Below are positions 1 to 6,730 of a DNA stretch of 11,279 bases, piece by piece. Each line of letters begins with the position of its first letter. The stretch's first letter is position 1. Below the pieces are notes generated by a model. That model saw only the letters and a program-made list of their open reading frames with translations. It did no database searches and had not been told where the DNA came from. Source of the stretch: Methanosarcinales archaeon (GTDB lineage: Archaea; Halobacteriota; Methanosarcinia; Methanotrichales; Methanotrichaceae); contig JAAEEW010000122.1 of assembly GCA_013415595.1 (NCBI GenBank), forward strand, positions 1-11,279. Direction: 5' to 3'. The position numbers were made by a program, and so were the translations under genes.

Positions 1-336
1 GGGACCCACTCGGTGGGGCTGTTTTCCCAGGGCGGTCAGGCGGCGATCATCGCCGAGGACATCGGGAGGCACAACGCCCTGGACAAGGCCATCGGCCACT
101 GTTTGAGCCACGATCAGCCCCTGGAGGATCTCTTTGCTGCCTCCACCGGCCGCATCTCTTCGGACATGGCCTTGAAGTGCTCCCGGGCCCAGATACCGCT
201 CATCGTCTCCCGGGGGGCCACCACCAGCCTGGCCCTGGCCATCGCCGAAAAGACCGGGCTATCGATCGTGGGCTTTGCCCGGGGGCGGAGGATGAACGTC
301 TACACCAACAGCCATCGGATAAAGGGCCTGGAGTAG
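1..336 (+). CDS. fdhD: FdhD, sulfurtransferase for Mo/W-bisPGD enzymes (3' part)
   Basis: The gene runs off the left edge and only its C-terminal 111 residues are present, open from base 1 in frame 1 to TAG at 334-336. The piece carries the FdhD signature run in order: GTHS, then AEDIGRHNALDKAIG, then STGRISSDMALKCSRA, IPLIVSRGATTSLA and FARGRRMNVYT near the end. In the FdhD/NarQ family the GRHN and RRMNVYT segments belong to the nucleotide/cofactor pocket, and the protein passes sulfur from a cysteine desulfurase to the bis-pyranopterin guanine dinucleotide cofactor of formate dehydrogenase-type enzymes. In a methanogen the client could be formate dehydrogenase or formylmethanofuran dehydrogenase (inference). 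The CxxC sulfur-carrying loop would lie upstream of the window and cannot be checked. It is convergent with the nadA remnant. A second, strongly diverged FdhD family member is encoded at 8505-9329. Confidence 0.93.
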   Translation, partial: GTHSVGLFSQGGQAAIIAEDIGRHNALDKAIGHCLSHDQPLEDLFAASTGRISSDMALKCSRAQIPLIVSRGATTSLALAIAEKTGLSIVGFARGRRMNVYTNSHRIKGLE

Positions 337-360
337 GAAAAGCGGGGCGCCGGGGGAGAA

Positions 361-404
361 ACGAGGAAGGGATCCGATCTGAGTCCGAAACCTTCCGGCC
401 TCGT
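361..404. terminator. Imperfect stem-loop between convergent genes
   Basis: The 73-base gap between the stops of fdhD (+) and the nadA remnant (-) contains ACGAG-GAAGG at 361-370 facing CCTTC at 391-395 and CTCGT at 400-404, giving a ten-pair stem interrupted by a four-base bulge. A bidirectional termination or transcript-end role is a guess from position; there is no strong T-run next to it. Confidence 0.22.
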
Positions 405-409
405 GGCCA

Positions 410-1018
410 TCAGAGGGCCAGCATTCTCTCGATCGCACCCCTGGCCCGGGACGCCACCTCTTGAGGAACGCTGACCCTGGGCTGGAGCGTCTGCAGCGAC
501 TGGAGGACCTTTTCCAGGTCGGTCTTCTTCATATTCTGGCAGATGGCCTCCTGGCTCAGGGGGAAGAACAGCCGGCCAGGATTGTCCCTGGTAAGCCGAT
601 GGATCATTCCGGCCTCGGTGCCGATGATGAACTCCCGGGAGCTGCTCTGTCTGGCGTGCTTGCTCATCCCTGAGGTGCTGCACACCCGGTCGGCCAGGTC
701 GATCACCTCCGGCCCGCACTCTGGATGCACCAGAACCTCCGCCTCAGGATGGCGAATCCTGGCGGCAAGTACCTGCTCAGGAGTTATGCGGCTGTGGACG
801 TAGCAGTGTCCGTCCCAGGGTATGACGGTCTTATCGGTGAATCGGGAGATGTAGCTGGCCAGGTTGGCGTCGGGAGCGAAAATCACCTGCTCCTCATCCA
901 GGGAGTCAGTCACCTGCACCGCATTGGCCGATGTGCAACAGATGTCGCTCTCCGCCTTCACCTCAGCCGTGGAGTTGACATAGCAGACCGCTGCCGCCCC
1001 GGGGTAGAGGGCTTTCAT
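410..1018 (-). pseudogene. nadA: Quinolinate synthase NadA, N-terminally truncated remnant
   Basis: The 202 residues from ATG at 1018 match the C-terminal two thirds of NadA, which is normally about 300 residues. NadA condenses iminoaspartate with dihydroxyacetone phosphate to quinolinate for NAD synthesis, using a [4Fe-4S] cluster held by three cysteines, one per domain. Seen here: CYVNSTAEVKAESDICCTSAN (11-31), WDGHCYVH with C72 as the second cluster ligand, HPECGPEV, STSGM, TEAGM, and AICQNMKK with C160 as the third. The C72-C160 spacing is normal for the family. The first domain, with the first cluster cysteine and the N-terminal substrate-binding histidine motif, is missing. Reading upstream in frame, NadA-like sequence seems to continue through AQQQLWDM, then hits TGA at 1043-1045, followed by AT-rich DNA with no NadA homology in any frame. 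The remaining frame is intact to its TGA at 410-412, so decay is recent or the fragment is still expressed. It cannot be a working enzyme on its own. Confidence 0.85.
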
Positions 1019-1082
1019 GTCCCAGAGCTGCTGCTGGGCAAATCATCTGATAAGGATAAGGATGAAAAATCTTGATTAAAAT

Positions 1083-1096
1083 TATTTATAAATATT
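1083..1096 (-). promoter_or_regulatory. TATA-like box upstream of the nadA remnant
   Basis: The run TATTTATAAATATT lies in a markedly AT-rich patch (about 1043-1115) that contrasts with the GC-rich surroundings. On the minus strand it would place a start site around 1060-1065 and the ATG of the nadA remnant about 45 bases further on. The box is nearly palindromic, so direction is uncertain, and there is no clear ribosome binding site before the 1018 ATG. Confidence 0.3.
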
Positions 1097-1170
1097 ATTT
1101 TATTCTCCCGGACCGGGGTCGAATACTGCACCTGATGTATAGCAGGCACTTCACTTCTCCACTCATCTCT

Positions 1171-2856
1171 TTATTGCATCCACTGCTTTTTTCGCCGTCT
1201 CCACATCCTGACCGGCAGGATGCCGTCGTCGTAGAACCGGGCGAAGGCCTGGATTCCTGATGGCGGGCCGATGACGATGATGGTGTCCTCGGGCATTAGA
1301 ACCGTGGACGGGGTGATTGCCGCCACGTCCTGCCCGGCCCGGCTGATGGCGGCCACCGTGCATTCGAAGCGCTTGCTCAGATCCAGCTCCCCCACACATT
1401 TGCTGGCCAGCCTGGACCTCTTGCCGATGTGGTGCCACTTGATCTCCAGGCCGTCGTAGAGCATGGCCAGCGCCTCCTCCTCCGCCTGGGCGATCTTGGC
1501 CAGCATGTGGCTGGCCACCAGGGGGACCGAGGCCACATAGTCCGCCCCGGCCATGTAGATCTTCTCCGTGGACCGCAGGTAATTCGCCCGGGCGATGATG
1601 AAGGCCTGAGGATTCAGGTTCCTGATTATCAGGGTGGAGTAGACCACGTCGCTGTCGTTGTTGAGCATTATCAGAATCCCGCTGGCCTCCTTCACTCCGG
1701 CCTTGATCAGCACATCCTCCGAGGCTCCGTCCCCGGCTATGGTCCGAAATTCCTTACCCACCAGGTCCCTTCTGTCCACCACCATCGGATGAATTCCCAG
1801 CTCGCAGAGCACCTTGACCACCCGGCGGCCCACATCGCCGTAGCCGGTGACGACAAACGACCCCTCCCGGAGCATGGAGGTGGTCAGATCCCGCAGGCGG
1901 GAGAGCTGATCCAGGTCTCCCACGGCCAGGATCAGGGTGTTGGATGCGATCTCCTCCCCTTCACCGAGCTGGCTTACCGGCCTGAAGACCCCCCTTTGCC
2001 AGGTGCCTACGATGCTGGCCCCGGTCTCGATGATGGCCGGATCGTGGCTCTTCTTTCCCACCAGAAAGCTCTGGGAGTAGATGGGAATCTCCACCAGCAT
2101 CAGCTTGCCGAAGAGGGAGATGGCCCCGGGAAATACTCCTTTGCGGGGAGTGGAGGTGATCTGGGCCAGGAATGTTCCAAGAAGGGTCTTGGGGGAGATG
2201 ATGCGAGAGGCCCCGGCGTAGCCCAGGAACCGGGATCTCCCCAGGTCGTCCACCATGGCGATCACCGTCAGGTCGGAGATGGCCCGCACGGTGAGGATGA
2301 TGTGGGCGTTGATCTCCTCCTTCTGGTTGGCCAGGAGCATCCTGGCGGAGTGGATGCTGGCGTTCAGCAGGACCTGGCGGTTGGCCGGATCGCCGTAGAT
2401 GGTGGGAAATCGACGGAATATGCTCCGGGCCACGTCCTCCCGGCTCTCTATCACCAGGTAAGGGATGTTTAGGGCGGTCAGCTTCTCCGCCAGGGTTTCC
2501 ACGATGGTGTCGTAGCCGCAGATGATTATGTGGTCCTTCATGGGCCTCTCAGGCCTGGAGGGAAGCTCCCGGTTCAGCCGCTCGAACCAGGGGGTGACCA
2601 TCATGGGCAGGGCCACGGCGAAGAAGATGGTGATCCCGGAGACGGCCACCACGGTGCTGAAAAGCCGGCCCACCTGGCTGTGGAAGACCACGTCCCCGTA
2701 GCCGACGGTGGTGATGGTCACCACCACCCAGTAAATGGCGGTCAGAGGCTCGGCGTTCTCCACCTGCCCCTCCATGAACATGAGCTGGATGAAGATGAGG
2801 CTGTACATGGCCACCAGCAGCAGCAGCCCCACCAGGAAACCGTAGATCCTGCGCAT
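1171..2856 (-). CDS. 2-TM potassium channel with two tandem RCK domains
   Basis: This 561-residue protein is a ligand-gated potassium channel subunit. TM1 spans about 5-28, the pore helix and selectivity filter about 39-55 with TVGYGD at 50-55, and TM2 about 62-88. A first RCK module follows at about 107-325: a Rossmann TrkA-N fold whose glycine motif is degenerate (ICGYDTIVE), then a TrkA-C-like part. A second covers about 333-545, with an intact GYGDVG (338-343), an acidic D361 after the second strand, and a TrkA-C-like end. One pore plus two RCKs in one chain is the arrangement known from Geobacter GsuK, unlike MthK, which recruits free RCKs. The degenerate first pocket suggests that nucleotide or ion sensing rests on the second (inference). 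GGGAG at 2864-2868, seven bases before the ATG, supports the start. The tail is basic (RMWRRRKKQ). The gene follows the Kef antiporter on the same strand after 89 bases. Confidence 0.93.
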   Translation of the reverse strand: MRRIYGFLVGLLLLVAMYSLIFIQLMFMEGQVENAEPLTAIYWVVVTITTVGYGDVVFHSQVGRLFSTVVAVSGITIFFAVALPMMVTPWFERLNRELPSRPERPMKDHIIICGYDTIVETLAEKLTALNIPYLVIESREDVARSIFRRFPTIYGDPANRQVLLNASIHSARMLLANQKEEINAHIILTVRAISDLTVIAMVDDLGRSRFLGYAGASRIISPKTLLGTFLAQITSTPRKGVFPGAISLFGKLMLVEIPIYSQSFLVGKKSHDPAIIETGASIVGTWQRGVFRPVSQLGEGEEIASNTLILAVGDLDQLSRLRDLTTSMLREGSFVVTGYGDVGRRVVKVLCELGIHPMVVDRRDLVGKEFRTIAGDGASEDVLIKAGVKEASGILIMLNNDSDVVYSTLIIRNLNPQAFIIARANYLRSTEKIYMAGADYVASVPLVASHMLAKIAQAEEEALAMLYDGLEIKWHHIGKRSRLASKCVGELDLSKRFECTVAAISRAGQDVAAITPSTVLMPEDTIIVIGPPSGIQAFARFYDDGILPVRMWRRRKKQWMQ

Positions 2857-2880
2857 CGTTAGACTCCCTTCCCCCCTTTT

Positions 2881-2890
2881 CCTTATAAAG
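2881..2890 (-). promoter_or_regulatory. TATA-like box in the antiporter-channel spacer
   Basis: The minus strand reads CTTTATAAGG about 30 bases before the channel ATG. This could give the channel gene its own transcript in addition to read-through from the antiporter. A start 25 or so bases downstream would fall between the ribosome binding site and the ATG, so the fit is imperfect. Confidence 0.3.
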
Positions 2891-2945
2891 AATCTCCATT
2901 GCCCGCCCGGCTCTCAGATTTAATGGCCATCAGACCTCCCCACAC

Positions 2946-4919
2946 TCATGCTTTGCGCCCCTCGAACATCTCCTTTAAGACCGGCATCTCCTCGTGAGGT
3001 CCCATCAGGACCACCAGGTCCCCTTCCCGGAGGACCAGGTCCCTGGAATGGGTCAGGGTATCCGAGTTCCTCTTCACCGCCAGGACGTCCACCCCGGGGA
3101 ACCGGTCCGGGACGAAGGTCTTGCCGTCCAGTGGGGATCCCTTCTCCACCCTGAAGCTCTTGAGTTCCACGTCCTCCAGCTCCAGGTGCAGGTCGCAGAC
3201 CGGCTGGGTGGACAGCCCCCGGAACATCTGGTAGCCGTCCTGGCGGATCTCCTCCACCAGCTGATTGATGCTCTCCGGGGAGACCAGGTACTGCTCCAAC
3301 ACCCGGGCGAAGATCTCCACCGAGGTCTCGTACTCCTCGGGGATGACCACGTCTGCTCCGGCTTCGGTCAGGGCCTGGACCTCCTTGAGGTAGCGGGTCC
3401 GGGCCACGATGTAGAGGTCGGGATTTAGCAGGCGGCTGGTGCTAACGATGCGCCGGGTGCTGTAGGGATCGGAAATGGCTATAACCATTATCCTGGCCTT
3501 CTTGATTCCCGCCTGATGGAGCACCATCTCCTGGGTGGCGTCGCCGTATTCGATGGGCAGGCCGCTCTTTCGTACCTCCAGGACGATCTCCGGGTCCGTT
3601 TCGATAATGACGTAGGGAATTCCGGCCGACCGGACGGCCTGGGCCAAGTTGCGGCCGTTGACCCCGTAGCCCACTATTATCAGATGGCTTTCCAGGTCCC
3701 TGGCTTCCCTGGCCGGGAGATGGTGCTGCTTTCTCTTGAGAATTCTGCCGGGAAGGGGTAGCGTCATCACCCGGTCCGCCACTCCGGGGGCTACAGCCAT
3801 GATGAAGGAGGTGGCGCCCATGGTGAGCACGGTTACGTCCAGGAACAGCTGGTAGTGGGGAACGGAGAGAAGCCCGCTCTCCAGGCCCACCGAGGAGAGG
3901 ATGAAGGAGAACTCGCCGATCTGGCTGAGGGAGAGGCCCACCAGGACGGCGATTCGCAGAGGCAGGCCCAGGAACAGGATGGCCAGGCCGGCCACCAGGG
4001 CCTTCAGGATCAGGACTCCCAGGGCCAGAAGAACGATGAACCCCGGATTCTGGAAGAGGAGGTCTAAGTCCAGGAGCATGCCGATGGAGACGAAGAAGAA
4101 GCTGGTGAAGGCGTCCTTGAGGGGGAGCACGTTTCCGAAGGCCTGGTGGCTGTACTCGGACTCGGAGATGATCAGGCCGGCCAGGAAGGCTCCCAGCCCC
4201 AGGGAGAGGCCGGCCATCGCCGTCCCCCAGGCCACGGCCAGACAGATGGTGATCACGGCCAGCAAGAACAGCTCCCGGTCTCTGGTCCTGGCCACCTGGA
4301 AGAGGATGGTGGGGACGATGTACTTGGCGCCGGCCACCACCAGGATGATGATGGCCGCCGCCTTGAGGACGATTTGCAGCGGCGGATCGGAGATCCCGCC
4401 GCTGGCCCCGGGGAGCATGGAGGTGAGGAGCATCATGGGCACGATCACCACGTCCTGGAAGATCAGGATCCCCAGGGTGGTGCGGCCGTGCAGGCTGTCG
4501 AACTCGGCCCGGCTCTGGATCACCCGCAAGACGATGGCCGTGCTGCTGAGGGAGACCAGAAATCCGAGCAGGATGGCCTCGCCGGTGGGAATGCCCAGGC
4601 GGGAGGCCAGGGAGTAGACGGCCAGGATGGTGAGCAGCACCTGGAACGATCCGCCCAGCAAGACGTACTTCTTCAGCTGGATGAGGTCTTTGAGGGAGAT
4701 CTCTATTCCCACGGTGAAGAGCAGGAGGATTACGCCGATCTCCGCCAGGGCTTTGACCTCCTCTCCGGCGTGGACCAGCCCCAGAACCTGGGGGCCGGCC
4801 AGGACTCCGGTGAGGAGAAAGCCCACGATGGTGGGCGCCCGGAGCCGGTGGAAGAGGAAGAGGACGAAGATGGAGAGTCCGAATATCACTACTATGTCTC
4901 TTAGAAGCAGAAGTTCCAT
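2946..4919 (-). CDS. Kef-type (CPA2) K+/H+ antiporter with TrkA-N and TrkA-C domains
   Basis: The 657-residue protein is a full-length monovalent cation:proton antiporter-2. About twelve hydrophobic segments fill residues 5-385, including the conserved GILIFQDVVIVPMM (150-163), the TM region WGTAMAGLSLGLGAFLAGLI and LSQIGEFSF (331-339). A cytoplasmic TrkA-N domain follows at about 411-530 with GYGVNG (417-422) and E440 at the end of the second strand, the usual NAD(H)-binding layout. A TrkA-C domain ends the chain at about 580-650. Family members expel potassium in exchange for protons under nucleotide or metabolite control. Sodium cannot be excluded as a substrate. GGAG at 4929-4932, nine bases before the ATG, and a good TATA-like box at 4981-4990 support the start. 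It is the first gene of a probable unit with the channel gene downstream, pairing an antiporter and a channel for the same ion. Confidence 0.93.
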   Translation of the reverse strand: MELLLLRDIVVIFGLSIFVLFLFHRLRAPTIVGFLLTGVLAGPQVLGLVHAGEEVKALAEIGVILLLFTVGIEISLKDLIQLKKYVLLGGSFQVLLTILAVYSLASRLGIPTGEAILLGFLVSLSSTAIVLRVIQSRAEFDSLHGRTTLGILIFQDVVIVPMMLLTSMLPGASGGISDPPLQIVLKAAAIIILVVAGAKYIVPTILFQVARTRDRELFLLAVITICLAVAWGTAMAGLSLGLGAFLAGLIISESEYSHQAFGNVLPLKDAFTSFFFVSIGMLLDLDLLFQNPGFIVLLALGVLILKALVAGLAILFLGLPLRIAVLVGLSLSQIGEFSFILSSVGLESGLLSVPHYQLFLDVTVLTMGATSFIMAVAPGVADRVMTLPLPGRILKRKQHHLPAREARDLESHLIIVGYGVNGRNLAQAVRSAGIPYVIIETDPEIVLEVRKSGLPIEYGDATQEMVLHQAGIKKARIMVIAISDPYSTRRIVSTSRLLNPDLYIVARTRYLKEVQALTEAGADVVIPEEYETSVEIFARVLEQYLVSPESINQLVEEIRQDGYQMFRGLSTQPVCDLHLELEDVELKSFRVEKGSPLDGKTFVPDRFPGVDVLAVKRNSDTLTHSRDLVLREGDLVVLMGPHEEMPVLKEMFEGRKA

Positions 4920-4961
4920 TGCCAGATGCTCCGATGTAAATTGGTTCAGCGGCTTGTTGCC

Positions 4962-4977
4962 GGAGGCCCAGGCCTCC
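4962..4977. promoter_or_regulatory. Perfect palindrome next to the antiporter TATA box
   Basis: GGAGGCC, two bases (CA), GGCCTCC: a 7-bp perfect inverted repeat. It lies between the minus-strand TATA-like box (4981-4990) and the antiporter ATG, where the transcription start would be expected. That is a classic repressor position; it could equally form a hairpin in the 5' leader. No cognate regulator can be named. Confidence 0.4.
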
Positions 4978-4980
4978 TCA

Positions 4981-4990
4981 TATTTATAGG
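4981..4990 (-). promoter_or_regulatory. TATA box of the Kef antiporter gene
   Basis: The minus strand reads CCTATAAATA, close to the archaeal box A consensus. A start about 25 bases downstream gives a leader of roughly 35-40 bases that contains the GGAG ribosome binding site. Confidence 0.55.
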
Positions 4991-5102
4991 AAGTGGGAAC
5001 ATAAAAAACTTCTCACTGGATCTCTGGAAGAACTATTCAATCGCCTGGAGGCAATGGTCCTGGCGTCCCAGGTTCTGCGGTCTCCCGTATCGACAATCAA
5101 AT

Positions 5103-5117
5103 GCTAAAACATTTAGC
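5103..5117. promoter_or_regulatory. Palindrome upstream of ribK, candidate operator
   Basis: GCTAAA-ACA-TTTAGC is a perfect 6-bp inverted repeat with a three-base spacer, in an AT-rich stretch about 37 bases ahead of the ribK TATA-like box. Archaeal riboflavin kinases with a winged helix (RbkR) are known to bind palindromes at flavin genes including their own, so this is a candidate autoregulatory site. Whether its sequence matches a published RbkR consensus was not checked. Confidence 0.35.
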
Positions 5118-5153
5118 TGCAACCTGTTTTTCCAGGCCCTCTTTGCGGCAAGC

Positions 5154-5162
5154 GTTAAATAC
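5154..5162 (+). promoter_or_regulatory. TATA-like box of the ribK-ribB operon
   Basis: GTTAAATAC sits about 45 bases before the ribK ATG at 5203, predicting a start near 5183. The short leader then contains GAGGG at 5193-5197, five bases before the ATG. This pair decides the start at 5203 rather than the in-frame ATG at 5101, which lies upstream of the box. Confidence 0.5.
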
Positions 5163-5202
5163 CATCTCACCCCTGATAGGCCACTCATATTTGAGGGACT
5201 TT

Positions 5203-5835
5203 ATGGATATCGAGACGCTGAAGAGGCTGGCCCTGCTGGGTGCGGCCAGGGAACAGGTGAGCCTCTCCTCTACGATTCTGGCCTCCCGCACCGGCACCAG
5301 CCCCCAGACCGCGGCCAGGAGGCTGGCAGCCCTGGAAGGCCAGGGGCTCATCACCCGCACTCTGACCGCCGAGGGCCAGAAGATCAGGATCACCGAGAAG
5401 GGCATCTCTGCCCTGCGGGCGGAGTACATGGACTATCGGAGGATCTTCGAGGAGGGCCAATTCAACCGATTGAGGGGCCGGGTGGCCGGAGGGCTCGGCG
5501 AGGGCCAGTACTACATCTCGGTGCAGGGGTACAAAGACCAGTTCAACCGGCTGCTGGGCTTCGATCCCTTCCCCGGCACCCTCAACCTTAAGCTGGAGGA
5601 GCCCTTCGTCGAGACCGCCGCCGGCTGCATCCCTATCCTGGGCTTCCGGGACCACAGCCGCACCTTCGGCAGCTGCAATTGCTTCCCGGTGAAGATCCAG
5701 GGAATCCAGGGGGCCATCGTCAGGCCGGAGCGCTCCAACTACCCGCCCCACCTGGTGGAGGTCATAGCCCCGGTCAACCTCCGGCAGACCCTGGGGCTCT
5801 CCGACGGCGACCTGGTGGAGCTGGTGCTGGAATGA
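5203..5835 (+). CDS. ribK: CTP-dependent riboflavin kinase with N-terminal winged helix (RbkR-like)
   Basis: The 210-residue protein makes FMN from riboflavin using CTP (EC 2.7.1.161), the archaeal DUF120 enzyme unrelated to bacterial RibF. Residues 1-80 form a winged helix-turn-helix with MarR-like character (TSPQTAARRLAALEGQGLI as recognition region, then a wing IRITEKG). Residues 88-210 are the kinase: GGLGEGQYY (96-104) as the glycine-rich nucleotide loop, FDPFPGTLNLKL (120-131), and a C-terminal DGDLVEL strand. Fusion of regulator and kinase is the architecture of RbkR, described as a bifunctional transcription factor of archaeal riboflavin genes, so this protein probably also controls its own operon (inference). 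An in-frame ATG at 5101 would add 34 residues, but it precedes the TATA-like box and those residues do not resemble the family. The gene overlaps ribB by ATGA at 5832-5835, a sign of translational coupling in the same pathway. Confidence 0.93.
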   Translation: MDIETLKRLALLGAAREQVSLSSTILASRTGTSPQTAARRLAALEGQGLITRTLTAEGQKIRITEKGISALRAEYMDYRRIFEEGQFNRLRGRVAGGLGEGQYYISVQGYKDQFNRLLGFDPFPGTLNLKLEEPFVETAAGCIPILGFRDHSRTFGSCNCFPVKIQGIQGAIVRPERSNYPPHLVEVIAPVNLRQTLGLSDGDLVELVLE

Positions 5836-6656
5836 GGGGAGATTCCCGGGGCCTGGGTGACGTCCTTTTGGCCCTCGAAGCCCTCCGGCAGGGCCGCATG
5901 GTGCTGCTCTACGACTTCGACGACCGGGAGGGGGAGACGGACCTGGTCATGGCCGCCGGATCAGTGACCCCCGGAGACGTCTTCCACATGCGAAGGGACG
6001 CCGGAGGCCTGATGTGCGTGGCCGTGGACCCCCTGGCCTGCTCCCGGCTGGGGATACCCTACATGTCCGACGTGCTGAGGTGCGCCTGCAGCTCCGGCCA
6101 GGGCCAGGGCTGCCCGGAAGGATTCCCGGCCATCCGCTCCATCTACGAGCGGGCCGGGGACATTCCCTACGACTCCCGCTCCTCCTTCTCCCTGTGGGTC
6201 AACCACCGCCGGACCTACACCGGAATCACGGACATCGATCGGGCCATGACCATCAACAGTCTGGAACGGGTGACCGGGCAGGCCCTGGCCGGAGTGCCCG
6301 TGGACTTCGGGGCGGAGTTTCGCTCCCCGGGCCACGTGCCCCTGCTGAGGGCCGCCCCCGGGCTGCTGCAGGAGAGGCGCGGCCAGACGGAGCTGTCCAT
6401 CGTCCTGGCCAGGGCCGCGGGGATCACCCCGGCCATGGTGGTGTGCGAGATGCTGGACGGAGAGACGGGAAGGGCTCTCTCCAGAGAAGACGCCTGCAGA
6501 TACGGCCAGGAGCGGGGCCTGGCCTGGGTGGAAGGATTGGAGGTGGAAGAGCTGAACCGCCGCATGGAGGCCGGGGAGCTTGAGCTGTGGGAGATGAGCT
6601 GTGGGAAGGAGTTGAGGGAAGGAGCTGAAGGAAAGGAGCGGAGAGAGACAAGCTGA
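5832..6656 (+). CDS. ribB: 3,4-dihydroxy-2-butanone-4-phosphate synthase
   Basis: RibB converts ribulose 5-phosphate to DHBP plus formate, the four-carbon precursor of riboflavin. Family motifs appear in order: the acidic metal/substrate loop DFDDREGETD (28-37), MRRDAGGLMCVA (53-64), IPYDSRSSFS, TGITDIDRAMTI (130-141), FRSPGHVPLLRA (163-174) and ELSIVLARAAGITPAMVVCEML (187-208). One key position deviates: the family's GHTE, whose histidine is a metal ligand in known structures, reads GQTE here (Q185, codon CAG at 6384-6386). The neighbouring H168 might compensate, or activity may be lowered. The protein is about 40 residues longer than the usual archaeal RibB. The last 24 residues are encoded by a purine-rich tandem repeat and are Glu/Lys/Arg/Gly-rich. 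The ATG overlaps the ribK stop; an upstream reading frame continues from 5679 but lies inside ribK. It is convergent with the aldehyde dehydrogenase. Confidence 0.92.
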   Translation: MRGDSRGLGDVLLALEALRQGRMVLLYDFDDREGETDLVMAAGSVTPGDVFHMRRDAGGLMCVAVDPLACSRLGIPYMSDVLRCACSSGQGQGCPEGFPAIRSIYERAGDIPYDSRSSFSLWVNHRRTYTGITDIDRAMTINSLERVTGQALAGVPVDFGAEFRSPGHVPLLRAAPGLLQERRGQTELSIVLARAAGITPAMVVCEMLDGETGRALSREDACRYGQERGLAWVEGLEVEELNRRMEAGELELWEMSCGKELREGAEGKERRETS

Positions 6657-6674
6657 GGGAGATGAGCTGAAAGG
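6582..6674 (+). repeat. Tandem 13-14 bp purine-rich repeat across the ribB stop codon
   Basis: Seven degenerate units begin at 6582, 6596, 6609, 6622, 6636, 6650 and 6664, with a rough consensus GAGCTGAGGGAGA. The first two units are the best preserved, sharing GAGCTGTGGGA, and GGAGATGAGCTG occurs twice. The array encodes the last 24 residues of RibB and runs past its TGA (6654-6656) into the spacer, so slippage could have created the C-terminal extension. Confidence 0.65.
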
Positions 6675-6730
6675 CGGCCTGCGATCCACCGATCCATCAA
6701 TCGATCAAACCGTCAATTCCGTCAGATCCA

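Noticed and set aside
1429..2472. A 347-codon plus-strand frame within the channel gene
   Set aside because: Antisense to clear RCK-coding sequence; Gly/His/Asp-rich shadow composition and no recognisable domain.
3901..4904. Two long plus-strand frames (3901-4617 and 4146-4904) within the antiporter gene
   Set aside because: Both lie opposite the antiporter's membrane segments; low-complexity shadow translations.
5059..5072. CCTGG-CGTC-CCAGG hairpin in the divergent spacer
   Set aside because: Only five base pairs in GC-rich DNA; expected by chance, with no promoter or leader relation. No FMN riboswitch-like sequence was seen before ribK either.
5101..5202. A 34-residue N-terminal extension of ribK from ATG 5101
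   Set aside because: The ATG lies within the palindrome upstream of the TATA-like box, whereas ATG 5203 has a GAGGG site at correct spacing and begins the winged-helix domain.
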